Assembly: GCA_028867035.1 (NCBI GenBank)
Contig: JAGWHB010000003.1
Span: 118,960 to 182,959 of the forward strand
Length of the DNA: 64,000 bases
From: Nitrososphaerota archaeon
GTDB taxonomy: Archaea; Thermoproteota; Nitrososphaeria; Nitrososphaerales; Gagatemarchaeaceae
Direction of reading: 5' to 3'
Below, piece after piece: positions 51,981 through 59,742 of the stretch. The notes under the pieces are model-generated. The model was not told the DNA's origin, searched no databases, and saw only the letters and a program-made list of their open reading frames with translations. A program made the translations under genes and the position numbers. Position 1 is the stretch's first letter. Every line of letters starts with the position of its first letter.

Positions 51981-52814
51981 ATGGATGCTGAAGAGAGCTA
52001 CACTACGGCTGAGACATACTTCATGGACAGGCCTATCGCGCTGTCTGTCGCCGCATATTTGGCGGATTATGATAAGGGGAAGACTGCAACTGAGCTCGCA
52101 TTCGAGTTCCATGTCTCTGTCCCGACAATGTACAGGGTGATGAACGAGATGTGGCGGTACAGGCTGCTGACCCCATCGCGCAACGGACGCAGGGTGGAAT
52201 ACCAACTCAGCGACGACCTCAAGAAAGCGCTTCCTGCGTTCATGTCCAAGATGAAGCCACCCTCTAGGGGAGTGGTCGCAGCCGACAGGAAATTGGGGAT
52301 GATGAGCGAGCTAATGAGGGACTATAGGCTCTCCCTTGGGCCCCAGACCGCGTACCTGCTGGTCAAATCCTCAATCAAACAGCAAGTCATGGCCAACCTG
52401 CCAGTCGGCGTCAGGCAGAGGAGACTAGGTGCTTTGAGGAACAAGTTCGGGGAACCTGTGAGGTTTGACCTCTTCTACGGCACCGACGAAAAGTCTGTGG
52501 CCGTGGACCTGAAGATCATCGAAAGCACAAGGCATCTGCGGGAAAGGCTCGGCATGTTGGCGAGTATGGGCGACCTGCGAAAGTCAGGGCTAAATGGTAT
52601 CGTGGTGGCGTACTTAATCACGTCCATGGGGGACCAGTGGTTGGTTGACGAGAAGAGCGCGACGGAGGCATTAGGGTCGCTCAACCGGGGGACCCTCCCA
52701 ATCACCACAGTAATCAGGACTGCGGCTCAGCCAGACCTGGTCAACCCCTCCTTCCTCAAGGCATTCGCGACTTCCATTGCGAAGTCAGTCGTGGAGGTGG
52801 TCTCAAACGAGTAG
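51981..52814 (+). CDS. wHTH fused to a PD-(D/E)XK-like domain
   Basis: 277 residues. Residues 25-85 are a winged helix ('KTATELAFEFHVSVPTMYRVM', 'RYRLLTPSRNGRRVEYQLS'). The C-terminal half has 'VRFDLFYG...SVAVDLKII' (Asp near 158, D-x-K near 175-177) and 'RKSGLNGIVVAYLIT', consistent with a restriction-endonuclease-like fold. It may be a transcription regulator with a vestigial nuclease or a DNA-targeting nuclease subunit. Its end overlaps the next gene by 38 nt. Confidence 0.55.
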   Translation: MDAEESYTTAETYFMDRPIALSVAAYLADYDKGKTATELAFEFHVSVPTMYRVMNEMWRYRLLTPSRNGRRVEYQLSDDLKKALPAFMSKMKPPSRGVVAADRKLGMMSELMRDYRLSLGPQTAYLLVKSSIKQQVMANLPVGVRQRRLGALRNKFGEPVRFDLFYGTDEKSVAVDLKIIESTRHLRERLGMLASMGDLRKSGLNGIVVAYLITSMGDQWLVDEKSATEALGSLNRGTLPITTVIRTAAQPDLVNPSFLKAFATSIAKSVVEVVSNE

Positions 52815-54219
52815 GATAGCGGAGATTCGTGATGTCTACAGAGCACTCACCCCACTCGAAACACACTTGGTTCAGTCAACGGAGGTTGCGACCGCAACTG
52901 TCTGTCCGTTCCTCTTCCGTCTATCCTACCCCTTCGGGGCCAACTTCGGAACCGGTGTCTTCCAGGTGGGGATAGTCGCCCACGAGATTCTATCTGAAGC
53001 ACTCCCTGGCCCTATCCTCGACGCATGGGGCACCAACCCTAGCGCTGACGACTCCACGGTCAGGAAGATTATGGTTGAGATGGCCGGGCTCAACGAGGAG
53101 ACACTGACAAACAACATCGAAGAGATGACTAAGCGGGGGTTCGTCCTCAGGGAGCACTTCAGGGAGGAGGTCTTGGACCAGGCCCGCGGTCTCGTCCAAG
53201 GCATCTTGGACGGCGTGATCTCGAAACAGACGGCTCCCCACAGGATACTCACGGAACAGACGATTACGAACCTCAAGGTCCACCTAGAGGGGCGGCTCGA
53301 CGCCCTCCTGGAGTGGGGAGGGAGACAGTACGGCGTCCTGGACTGGAAGACGGGCAACCTCGACCCCATCAGGTCTGGAGGATATGACCAGTGGCAGATG
53401 ATTTCGAACGTTTTGCTCGCCAACTACAGGTACCACGGGGACGAAGACGACTTTACAGGACTCCGCTTCGCGAAGGGGATCTATTACCAGGGGTCCCACA
53501 ACTTCAGGATGCCGCCTTCCCCCATGGCCTTGGCAAAGGTCAAGCAGTCGAGGTCGTACGCCTTGAACGTTCTTTCTGACAGGAGTCCGCCGGCCCAGAA
53601 GCCGAGGTTCTGCCCAGTGTGCGACGGCTGCACAGGACCTGTAGACGACTGCTACTTCTACCGGTACGAGGGGAAGCTCCTACGGGAGGGGACGCTCCCC
53701 AAACCCCTGTGGAACATACGGAGGCAGCTCATGCGCCAGGCCTACGAGGTCATCAGGGAGCGGGCTGTCACGCACAAAGACAAGTTCGCGATTCAGAAGT
53801 TTGTAGACTCTTGGGGCTTGGACGAGGCCCTGTCGGAACTGGAGAAGGCGGGAATTATAGCCACGGGGTACAGAATGGGCGAAGTCTCCGGTCGGAGGGT
53901 GACACTCCACGGTGCTGGGGAAAGGAGGTTCTTCCGTCAGAGGGCCCCCGTCAGGCTGGTTGGACTCGAGAGCGGCATCCCCTTGCTAGCGTGCGTGAAC
54001 GAGAGCGCCAGCATAGTCGAGACGAGGCTGGGAGAAATCGAAGTGGAGTTCTCAAGGAAGCCGTTGACGAGGAGGGCCATCAAAGAACTCAAGGACCTCC
54101 CTATCGTGGTGCTTCCGAGCGAGATCAACCTGACGCGAAGGATGCTGCAGCCGCTGCACATCTTCCACAGAATGGCGGGAGACGTGATGATACCGGGGGG
54201 GACAGTGCTCGGCGGTTGA
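52777..54219 (+). CDS. Dna2/Cas4-like Fe-S nuclease
   Basis: 480 residues, TTG start within the previous gene. A first Cys (TVCPF, near 47), 'GIVAHEI' (catalytic His region), 'LEGRLDALLEWGGRQYGVLDWKTGN' (Asp and D-x-K, about 168-193) and a C-terminal Cys cluster 'FCPVCDGC...DDC' (about 278-293) match RecB-type nucleases that hold a 4Fe-4S cluster, as in Cas4, AddB and Dna2. A further 185 residues at the C-terminus, beta-rich at the end (LGEIEVEFSRKPLTRRAI), may be an OB or stalk domain linking to the helicase encoded next. Confidence 0.75.
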   Translation: MRSQSWRWSQTSRIAEIRDVYRALTPLETHLVQSTEVATATVCPFLFRLSYPFGANFGTGVFQVGIVAHEILSEALPGPILDAWGTNPSADDSTVRKIMVEMAGLNEETLTNNIEEMTKRGFVLREHFREEVLDQARGLVQGILDGVISKQTAPHRILTEQTITNLKVHLEGRLDALLEWGGRQYGVLDWKTGNLDPIRSGGYDQWQMISNVLLANYRYHGDEDDFTGLRFAKGIYYQGSHNFRMPPSPMALAKVKQSRSYALNVLSDRSPPAQKPRFCPVCDGCTGPVDDCYFYRYEGKLLREGTLPKPLWNIRRQLMRQAYEVIRERAVTHKDKFAIQKFVDSWGLDEALSELEKAGIIATGYRMGEVSGRRVTLHGAGERRFFRQRAPVRLVGLESGIPLLACVNESASIVETRLGEIEVEFSRKPLTRRAIKELKDLPIVVLPSEINLTRRMLQPLHIFHRMAGDVMIPGGTVLGG

Positions 54220-54253
54220 ACTGGACCGCGAGCAGTCGCGGGTAATTGACTGG

Positions 54254-55510
54254 GTGCAGGGGAATGTTGGAATCAACACCCTGATTGGGCCTCCCGGCGC
54301 GGGAAAGACCCTGTTCGGCTCGGCTCTGGCCACCCGAAAAGCTGATGAGGGGAAGAGGGGGTTGATGGTGGCCTTCGGGAATTCTGCCGCGAATGAGTTC
54401 GCCAGGGCCCTGGTGGCCATTTTGGGCCCTGAGAGGGCAAGGGAGGTCGCGGTCAGGACAGGGTACGAAGAAGGCGTAGGACAGAACCTGCCAATTGATT
54501 TCAGCGTCGACGCAGCTGTCCTCGCTAAGAAGGAGATTATCATCGACACGACAATGTCGATAAGCCGACTTCCCCCGTCGCTGAGCTTCGATTACACGGT
54601 AGTGGACGAAGCCGGGATTGAACGCCTGGATCATCTTCTCTGGCCCATGGCGAAGGTGGTCAAGCCAGAGGCCCTGCTCGGCCGGCCGTTCATGGGAGAG
54701 GACCTCTACGACCTTCTTTGCTCGGCGGGGGCCGACGCAACCGTTGTCGGAGACCCGAAGCAGGGCAGGCCCTACGGGACTAACAGGTGGGAGCCCTCGG
54801 CGATTCAGTGGTTGATGAATAGGTCCAAGAGGTATGAAACCCTGAGGCTCACCCACAGGCTCCGAGATCCAATCGACAGGCTCGTGGACGAGTTTGCGGA
54901 GTATGGCGGACTCCGCGCCTCGGCCGAGGCAGCGCAAAGGAGGCTGGAGGTGACAAATGCCCCCGACCCGGCCTTCCGGAGCCTGCTCGACCCCGACGTC
55001 CCGGTTAAGCTCGTCGACGTCCACAGCTCAACGGAGGTGATGGCAGGGCGCCAGTCGTTCTACAACGACACCGAGGCGAGACTGGTGACGAGGATCGCCC
55101 AGCAGATCACAAGGAGCTGCCCCACCAGCTCGGTCTCCGTAGTGACCGTTTACGCCCATCAGCGCGAGGTGATCAGGGGGTACCTCTACGACTGCGGCCT
55201 CCACGACGTCAGAGTGATGAGCACGAAAGAGGCGCTGGGCTCGGAAGCGGACGCCACAATCAGCTCCATTGTCCGCAATAACGCCGATCACGTGATAGGA
55301 GCCTCGGGAGGATTGCCCGAAGAGAACGTCTCGATTTCGAGAGGGAAGAAGATGTCGGTCGTCGTGGGAAGCCTCGACATGATGTACAAGGGAATCTATT
55401 ACCTGCCGTCCGACCAGATGCGGTACCGCCCCGGCGCTCCCTCCAGGAAACTGGCCTGGCTCATAGACCACAAGTACGGGACCGTCCTCGACCCTCCTAG
55501 AATGACGTGA
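54254..55510 (+). CDS. SF1B (Dna2/Upf1-like) helicase
   Basis: About 418 residues from GTG 54254. Motifs in order: Walker A GPPGAGKT, Walker B VVDEAG, motif III VVGDPKQGRP, motif IV LTHRLRDP, motif V STKEALGSEAD and motif VI 'NVSISRGKK'. The frame is open upstream and encodes 'LDREQSRVIDWVQGN', which looks like the helicase Q-motif region, so translation may start at CTG 54221, two bases after the nuclease stop. With the preceding Fe-S nuclease it forms a split equivalent of Dna2 (nuclease plus helicase). Confidence 0.8.
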   Translation: MQGNVGINTLIGPPGAGKTLFGSALATRKADEGKRGLMVAFGNSAANEFARALVAILGPERAREVAVRTGYEEGVGQNLPIDFSVDAAVLAKKEIIIDTTMSISRLPPSLSFDYTVVDEAGIERLDHLLWPMAKVVKPEALLGRPFMGEDLYDLLCSAGADATVVGDPKQGRPYGTNRWEPSAIQWLMNRSKRYETLRLTHRLRDPIDRLVDEFAEYGGLRASAEAAQRRLEVTNAPDPAFRSLLDPDVPVKLVDVHSSTEVMAGRQSFYNDTEARLVTRIAQQITRSCPTSSVSVVTVYAHQREVIRGYLYDCGLHDVRVMSTKEALGSEADATISSIVRNNADHVIGASGGLPEENVSISRGKKMSVVVGSLDMMYKGIYYLPSDQMRYRPGAPSRKLAWLIDHKYGTVLDPPRMT

Positions 55511-56308
55511 TTGGGCTTGAACTCCAAGGAGCCTGGTGGCTGGCGCGAAGCGCTCACCGGATTCCCAGAGTTTCCAAGGGCAGGCCCAGTGTTCAGGCAT
55601 TCCCTTGAGTTCGTAAAGGCGTCGGACATCGCCGAACAGTACTACTGCGAGATGAAACTGGACTTGAGCTATCTCCTGGGTAGGGTCCCGTCGGATGCGA
55701 AGGAAGAGGGGGAGAGGATTCACAAAAAGGTGTTCGTCATGGAAGAGGTGGAACCGAAGCAGCTGGTTCCAGCTATCGAGAAGCTCAAGCACGTATCCGC
55801 AACCTTCACTGTCTACGGCACTGTGGGTCTGCTCGCAATCGTGGGAAGACCCGATGCCATCACCTTCGAAAGAGGCAGGCCACGTTGGGCAATTGAACTG
55901 AAGACCACCGAGAGGAACCCGGCGAAATTGTGGACGAACCAACTTGTCCAAGTGCAGACTTACGGACTTCTCCTTGATCAAATGGGATTTGATGTCTCGA
56001 AGTTGGATTTGGTCTTGGCCCGGGTTCAGAGAGTCTGGGCCGGAAGAAGTGACTTGGCAGACGCACTCTTGAAGAAGACTCTGGTGTTGCTCAGGTCTGA
56101 CAAGTACCGGGAATACGAGGCAGACCACCCGGGGACCGTCAAGTTCTACGTAATCCCTTATGATCGCTCGGAGGCGGAGCGAAACATTCTCTGGGCCCAG
56201 GATTACTGGCTTGGGAAGAGGGAGCCCGTTCCTGCCCACAGCTACGGGAAGTGCCGAGCATGCGAATACCACGAAAGATGCGACTACAGTTTGTATCCGA
56301 GGAAATGA
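55511..56308 (+). CDS. Cas4-like nuclease
   Basis: 265 residues, TTG start immediately after the helicase stop. 'VKASDIAEQYYCEMKLDL' (N-terminal Cys), 'EGERIHKKV' (His), 'GRPDAITFE' (Asp), 'WAIELKTTER' (E-x-K), 'QVQTYGLLL' and a C-terminal 'GKCRACEYHERCDY' make a complete Cas4/RecB-type nuclease with four Cys for an Fe-S cluster. It is a second nuclease beside the one at 52777. No cas1 or CRISPR repeats are near, so it is not part of adaptation machinery here. Confidence 0.8.
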   Translation: MGLNSKEPGGWREALTGFPEFPRAGPVFRHSLEFVKASDIAEQYYCEMKLDLSYLLGRVPSDAKEEGERIHKKVFVMEEVEPKQLVPAIEKLKHVSATFTVYGTVGLLAIVGRPDAITFERGRPRWAIELKTTERNPAKLWTNQLVQVQTYGLLLDQMGFDVSKLDLVLARVQRVWAGRSDLADALLKKTLVLLRSDKYREYEADHPGTVKFYVIPYDRSEAERNILWAQDYWLGKREPVPAHSYGKCRACEYHERCDYSLYPRK

Positions 56309-56420
56309 GAGGGGTGTAGCTATTTGCCAACGTTGTCAGTACCTGAGAGGGCGAACCAAAGAGTGAACCGTCAAGGGCGAAATCTAACGAATATAGTGTG
56401 GAGCTACTGGTGGACTCTCC

Positions 56421-56948
56421 ATGGGCCTGAGCGTGAGAACTCTGCTCCAGCGATACTTCTACCTGGAAGAGGTCAAGGTTGCACTGGCTGATATCGGTGA
56501 GCCTTCATCGGGCAGCAAACCGCAGTTGGTAGGTCGTCTTATGGCCACATGGGAATCACACAATAGAGATTTCTTCGATCTGCTTGATTTCTTGGATGTC
56601 CAAACTTTGAGGATTATCTGCAAAGATTACGGGCTAGATCACGGCGGGGACAGGCTCACACTTTTGCGAAGGATCCGGCGAACTGGGCTCCTTGATACGG
56701 CTAGGTGGAAAGCTGGTATCGGGGCGCAACCTGCGCCGACCGAGTCTGCACCAGCCTCCCCAGGGGTTCCAGGCATCCGCAGGCTTCGGTTCAGGTGGCC
56801 GCTTTGGGTCAGCTTAACGCTGACCGTTATGTTCTACTTCATACTGCCTCTGTTCGGATTGACACAAACAGCTTCGCAAATTGTTGCCGCCCTCATATGT
56901 TTCATTGGTGTTTGGAGCGGGCTGCGTTACTTGGCGGAAAAAACGTGA
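56421..56948 (+). CDS. SAP-like domain protein with two membrane helices
   Basis: 175 residues, ATG 27 nt behind GAATATAG (56389-56396). Two SAP-like helix-turn-helix units (EEVKVALADIGEPSSGSKPQLVGRL and 'LRIICKDYGLDHGGDRLTLLRRI') occupy the first 95 residues. A Pro/Ala linker leads to two membrane helices (about 125-145 and 150-168). SAP domains bind DNA, so this may tether DNA to the membrane. It overlaps the following methyltransferase start by 4 nt (GTGA). Confidence 0.6.
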   Translation: MGLSVRTLLQRYFYLEEVKVALADIGEPSSGSKPQLVGRLMATWESHNRDFFDLLDFLDVQTLRIICKDYGLDHGGDRLTLLRRIRRTGLLDTARWKAGIGAQPAPTESAPASPGVPGIRRLRFRWPLWVSLTLTVMFYFILPLFGLTQTASQIVAALICFIGVWSGLRYLAEKT

Positions 56949-57682
56949 CGCCCATGCCTAAGCTGAAACCCACCTCCAGAAAATACCATGATTTTGACGA
57001 CATCAATCTTGAGGACGAGTACTGGAACCAGGGTGATCCCATCCGATTCACGAATCCGGAGATCAGAAGGATGCTTTCTCTTGCCAAAGCCGGCGAGAAC
57101 GATGTTTTCTGCGACTTCGGCTCCGGATTCGGACAGAATCTGATTATTGCCTTGACCGAGTTTGGCGTCAGGAAGGCCATCGGACTCGAGTCTGACGATA
57201 CACGTGCCTGGAGGTCGGGGAACAGGCTGGAAGAACTAGGATTAGACAAAAGGGGGAGGGGAACAATAGTCTTCGGGCCCTTCGAGGATTTCAAGGACGC
57301 GGAACTGAGGAAGGTTACGATACTCTTCTACGGCCTTGCAGGAGGGGATGATATAGTTCCGAGGCTCCAGAGGGTCTGGAAGGATAGCAAGATACGTCGC
57401 AGACTGATATGGAACGATTGGCACCCCATCCCTGAAGCCTTCCCGGACGAAGTAGAGTATCCGTTCTTCCTGACCTACTTTCCTCAGACAAGGAGAACAT
57501 ATCCTGCACGGGAGTGGCTGAAGAGAGTGGTGTTACAGCCTGAAAACCTGATCAAGTATAGTGTCAAGCACTCGGAAAGAGACCTCTGGACGGAGTTCGC
57601 GCACAACATGGATGTGCTTCAGTTTCGAGGCGACGTAGCTGGATACAAGGAGCGATTAAGACGAGTGTCGGCCGAGAATTGA
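56945..57682 (+). CDS. SAM-dependent methyltransferase (Dot1-like fold)
   Basis: About 245 residues from GTG 56945, which overlaps the previous stop (GTGA); ATG 56954 is an alternative. 'NDVFCDFGSGFGQNLIIAL' is motif I, 'AIGLESDDTRAWRSGNRL' motif II, and 'VTILFYGL' the catalytic-strand region. The DxGSGxG form with 'GLE' is typical of Dot1-like and RNA methyltransferases. Substrate unknown. Operon with the SAP/membrane protein. Confidence 0.7.
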   Translation: MTPMPKLKPTSRKYHDFDDINLEDEYWNQGDPIRFTNPEIRRMLSLAKAGENDVFCDFGSGFGQNLIIALTEFGVRKAIGLESDDTRAWRSGNRLEELGLDKRGRGTIVFGPFEDFKDAELRKVTILFYGLAGGDDIVPRLQRVWKDSKIRRRLIWNDWHPIPEAFPDEVEYPFFLTYFPQTRRTYPAREWLKRVVLQPENLIKYSVKHSERDLWTEFAHNMDVLQFRGDVAGYKERLRRVSAEN

Positions 57683-57808
57683 TTGTCAGTCCTAGGGCAG
57701 AGCCAGAATAATTGAAATCAAACTATCAATCCGCTCTTCTGCACAGCACTTTCAGCGACCTGTCTCTCCGAGGTCCACCTTATGCTAGTCGGTTTTGGAC
57801 AGATTTCA

Positions 57809-58018
57809 CTAAAACGAAAGTAGCGAGGGGAGGCTCTCTTTCACCATGGCATCGGGAACAACAACGGCTTTTGAAGACTCATCCCTCGCGGGTCTCTTGT
57901 TGGCTGGAATCAGCAGCTCGCCGCACTCGGAGCATCTAATCGTTCCGTCATCCTCCTTGCTCAGGTAGGCGCCCCCTCCGGTCACTCTGCAGGTCGGCCA
58001 GGCAGGCTGTGTCTGCAC
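57809..58018 (-). CDS. Possible small zinc-ribbon protein
   Basis: 69 residues beginning 24 nt behind the integrase stop on the same strand. 'TIRCSECGELLIPANKR' is a zinc-knuckle-like CxxC with an earlier Cys at 'PTCRV'. It could be an excisionase-like or regulatory partner of the integrase; composition is only moderately protein-like. Confidence 0.45.
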   Translation of the reverse strand: MQTQPAWPTCRVTGGGAYLSKEDDGTIRCSECGELLIPANKRPARDESSKAVVVPDAMVKESLPSLLSF

Positions 58019-58041
58019 AACCTGAGAGGTTCACTGGCGAT

Positions 58042-59241
58042 TTAAGGCGGGGAGGTGTGCTTTCGGAACAGCTCCGCCAAGCCAGGCGTGTTGAGTATCA
58101 GGTCCAGGGTCTCCTGCTGGCGCCTCTGCTTCTCTTTCAAACCCTCAAGCTCCTCATCCTTCTCAAGAGCCGCAGTCAGAGTCAGGGCCATGCCGCACTT
58201 CACGCAGAGCTCACCGTTCGCCTCGTTACGCGTCCCGCACCTCACGCACTTCTTCGGTGCCAGGGCATGCGTTTCCTCTTCCTTCTTCATCCCGTACATC
58301 TTGAGCAGAGCATCGTCCACGTCCCTGCCTGAAAGGTGGACGTACATCCTCGGCATGTCGGACCCTATCTTCCACCCTGCGAACACGCACAGCTGCGCCT
58401 CGGTCATGTACTTCGCAAGGTGGGTAAGCCGAGTGTGCCTGAATAGGTACGGGGTGACGTGCTTCTCGAGCCCCGCCCCCCTGGCCCAGCGCTTCACTAT
58501 CTTCCTCCACCCCGTCTGCTTCAACTGCCCAAAGATGGTGTTGGAGCTCTGGTCCACCCAGAGCGGGGCGTCCCTTTCCCTGAGCGGGTGGTTCTCGACC
58601 CAGTTGGCGAGGAGGGGCGCCGCGTTGATCACCCTCACCCTACGGGCCCCGGTCTTGGCGTTGGACTCCGCCGTCGGGGGACGAACATAGATCACCGCCC
58701 CGTACTCGTCGAACATCACGTCGCTCTTCTTCTGCCGGAGGAGCTCGTGAGGCCTGAAGGCCCCCTCGTAGGCTGTCGAGGAGAGCGCCTTGTCCCTCAG
58801 GCTGTGGCACGCCTGGTAGACCTTGAACAACTCTTCATCGCTCAGGATGTCTTCGGGCCCGACCGTCTCATCACACTCCCCGATCTTGAAGCCCTTCACG
58901 AACTCCTCGTTCCTTAGCCACCTGTAGAACCGCTTGGTGATCAGCCGGTAGTCCCTGCGGGTCCAGGGCTCTGCCGGCTTCTCAACGCGGCCGTTCCCCA
59001 CAACCACCTTCAAGGCTTCGATGCTCCTCCACACACGCAAAAGGTCCTGCCGCGTCGTCTCCACGAAGGGTTTCTGCAGCATGTCGACCCGCACGTTCCT
59101 GAGGTAAGCCCTGTACTTGTATGCCCTCACCTCGCTGATTGGCATGATCGACTCGACGAACTGCTCTATGGTCTCGCTGTCCCCCGCGGGGAGGAGAGCC
59201 TGCTTCTGTTCCGTCACGTCACTGTAGTGTCCGGTTGCCAT
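58042..59241 (-). CDS. Tyrosine recombinase (integrase) with C-terminal zinc ribbon
   Basis: 399 residues. A SAM-like core-binding N-domain (about 25-130) is followed by the catalytic domain with Arg (GAFRPHEL, near 160), Lys (KTGARRVRV, near 190), 'YLFRHTR' (second Arg near 265; Tyr replaces the common His), 'FAGWK' (Trp for His) and the nucleophile in 'RMYVHLS' (near 298). After it come a zinc ribbon (CVRCG...CVKCG) and a coiled coil (LEKDEELEGLKEKQRRQQETL). It should catalyse integration and excision at the 13-bp tRNA repeat 66 bp beyond its start. ATGGCAACC at the start codon repeats the array motif. Confidence 0.9.
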   Translation of the reverse strand: MATGHYSDVTEQKQALLPAGDSETIEQFVESIMPISEVRAYKYRAYLRNVRVDMLQKPFVETTRQDLLRVWRSIEALKVVVGNGRVEKPAEPWTRRDYRLITKRFYRWLRNEEFVKGFKIGECDETVGPEDILSDEELFKVYQACHSLRDKALSSTAYEGAFRPHELLRQKKSDVMFDEYGAVIYVRPPTAESNAKTGARRVRVINAAPLLANWVENHPLRERDAPLWVDQSSNTIFGQLKQTGWRKIVKRWARGAGLEKHVTPYLFRHTRLTHLAKYMTEAQLCVFAGWKIGSDMPRMYVHLSGRDVDDALLKMYGMKKEEETHALAPKKCVRCGTRNEANGELCVKCGMALTLTAALEKDEELEGLKEKQRRQQETLDLILNTPGLAELFRKHTSPP

Positions 59242-59306
59242 TTAACCACCCTTGCCCCTTGGAGAAGTGAACCCGGTTCTGGGGCATTTAACCCGCAGGG
59301 CTACTG

Positions 59307-59319
59307 CCCGGCCGGGGCA
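59307..59319 (+). repeat. attR: second copy of the 13-bp tRNA-Glu 3' repeat
   Basis: CCCGGCCGGGGCA, identical to 2427-2439 and in the same orientation. It is not followed or preceded by other tRNA parts, as expected of the distal attachment half. Confidence 0.75.
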
Positions 59320-59333
59320 GTTCCAAGCCCTGA

Positions 59334-59537
59334 TTACTTCGGTGGCCCAAGCTCTCGGCCCACCTGTCTTGCTGCCCCGAGATCATCTCTGTTGGCCCAA
59401 TGCTCGACTATCTTTCCATCGACGACCCGAAATAGGTGTATGTGCTGGACTGAACTAATCAGTCACATGAGCGTTGCCAAATTCCTATTTGACCCAGTTG
59501 GCTCGCTCATACCATTCCTCGTAGTCGTCAGATGGCA
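59334..59537 (-). pseudogene. Decayed SnoaL-like (ester cyclase-type) gene
   Basis: On the minus strand a start 'MPSDDYEEWYERANW' (59537 downward) soon meets stops, and another frame gives 'HIHLFRVVDGKIVEHWANRD' (from 59453 to the stop at 59334), the C-terminal signature of SnoaL-like proteins. The middle of the gene is missing. It begins 15 bp beyond attR, so it may have been damaged by past integration events or simple decay. The rest of 59538-59742 shows nothing recognisable. Confidence 0.5.
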
Positions 59538-59742
59538 TAAGCATCAATCGACCCTATAGTGGAGGTGTTGAGCATGTGCGAACCTGGGATTCCACACTCT
59601 GGAGCGTCTGTAGACTTGGATAGGCAGGATTGTGTCATCCACCCCCGAAGGAGACGTACTTGGTGCTACCTCACCTGACCGTTTCTTCCTGTCCATGGTG
59701 TCGGTTTACTTGAAGTGGTGAAGGCGAAGGAGACCTCTTGGG

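Larger units (their letters stand above)
2427..59319. mobile_element. Integrative and conjugative-like element in tRNA-Glu (about 56.9 kb)
   Basis: Bounded by the 13-bp tRNA-derived repeats, with an intact tyrosine recombinase at the right end. The content is typical of self-transmissible plasmids: VirB4-, VirB3-, VirB6- and VirD4-like proteins, an archaeal type IV pilus motor with pilins, ParB-like and TFB-like proteins, an ArdC-like antirestriction protein and a nuclease/methylase cargo region. The integrase gene is uninterrupted and next to attR, unlike SSV-type integration, which splits the gene. No relaxase or Rep protein is recognisable. Excision competence is an inference. Confidence 0.75.

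Noticed and set aside
56705-56953. Extended N-terminus for the methyltransferase at 56945
   Set aside because: The extension lies entirely within the SAP/membrane-protein gene in another frame and looks random; the GTGA overlap at 56945 is a natural start.
59227-59559. A 110-codon plus-strand frame over attR
   Set aside because: It crosses the recombination site and the antisense SnoaL-like remnant and has no promoter.
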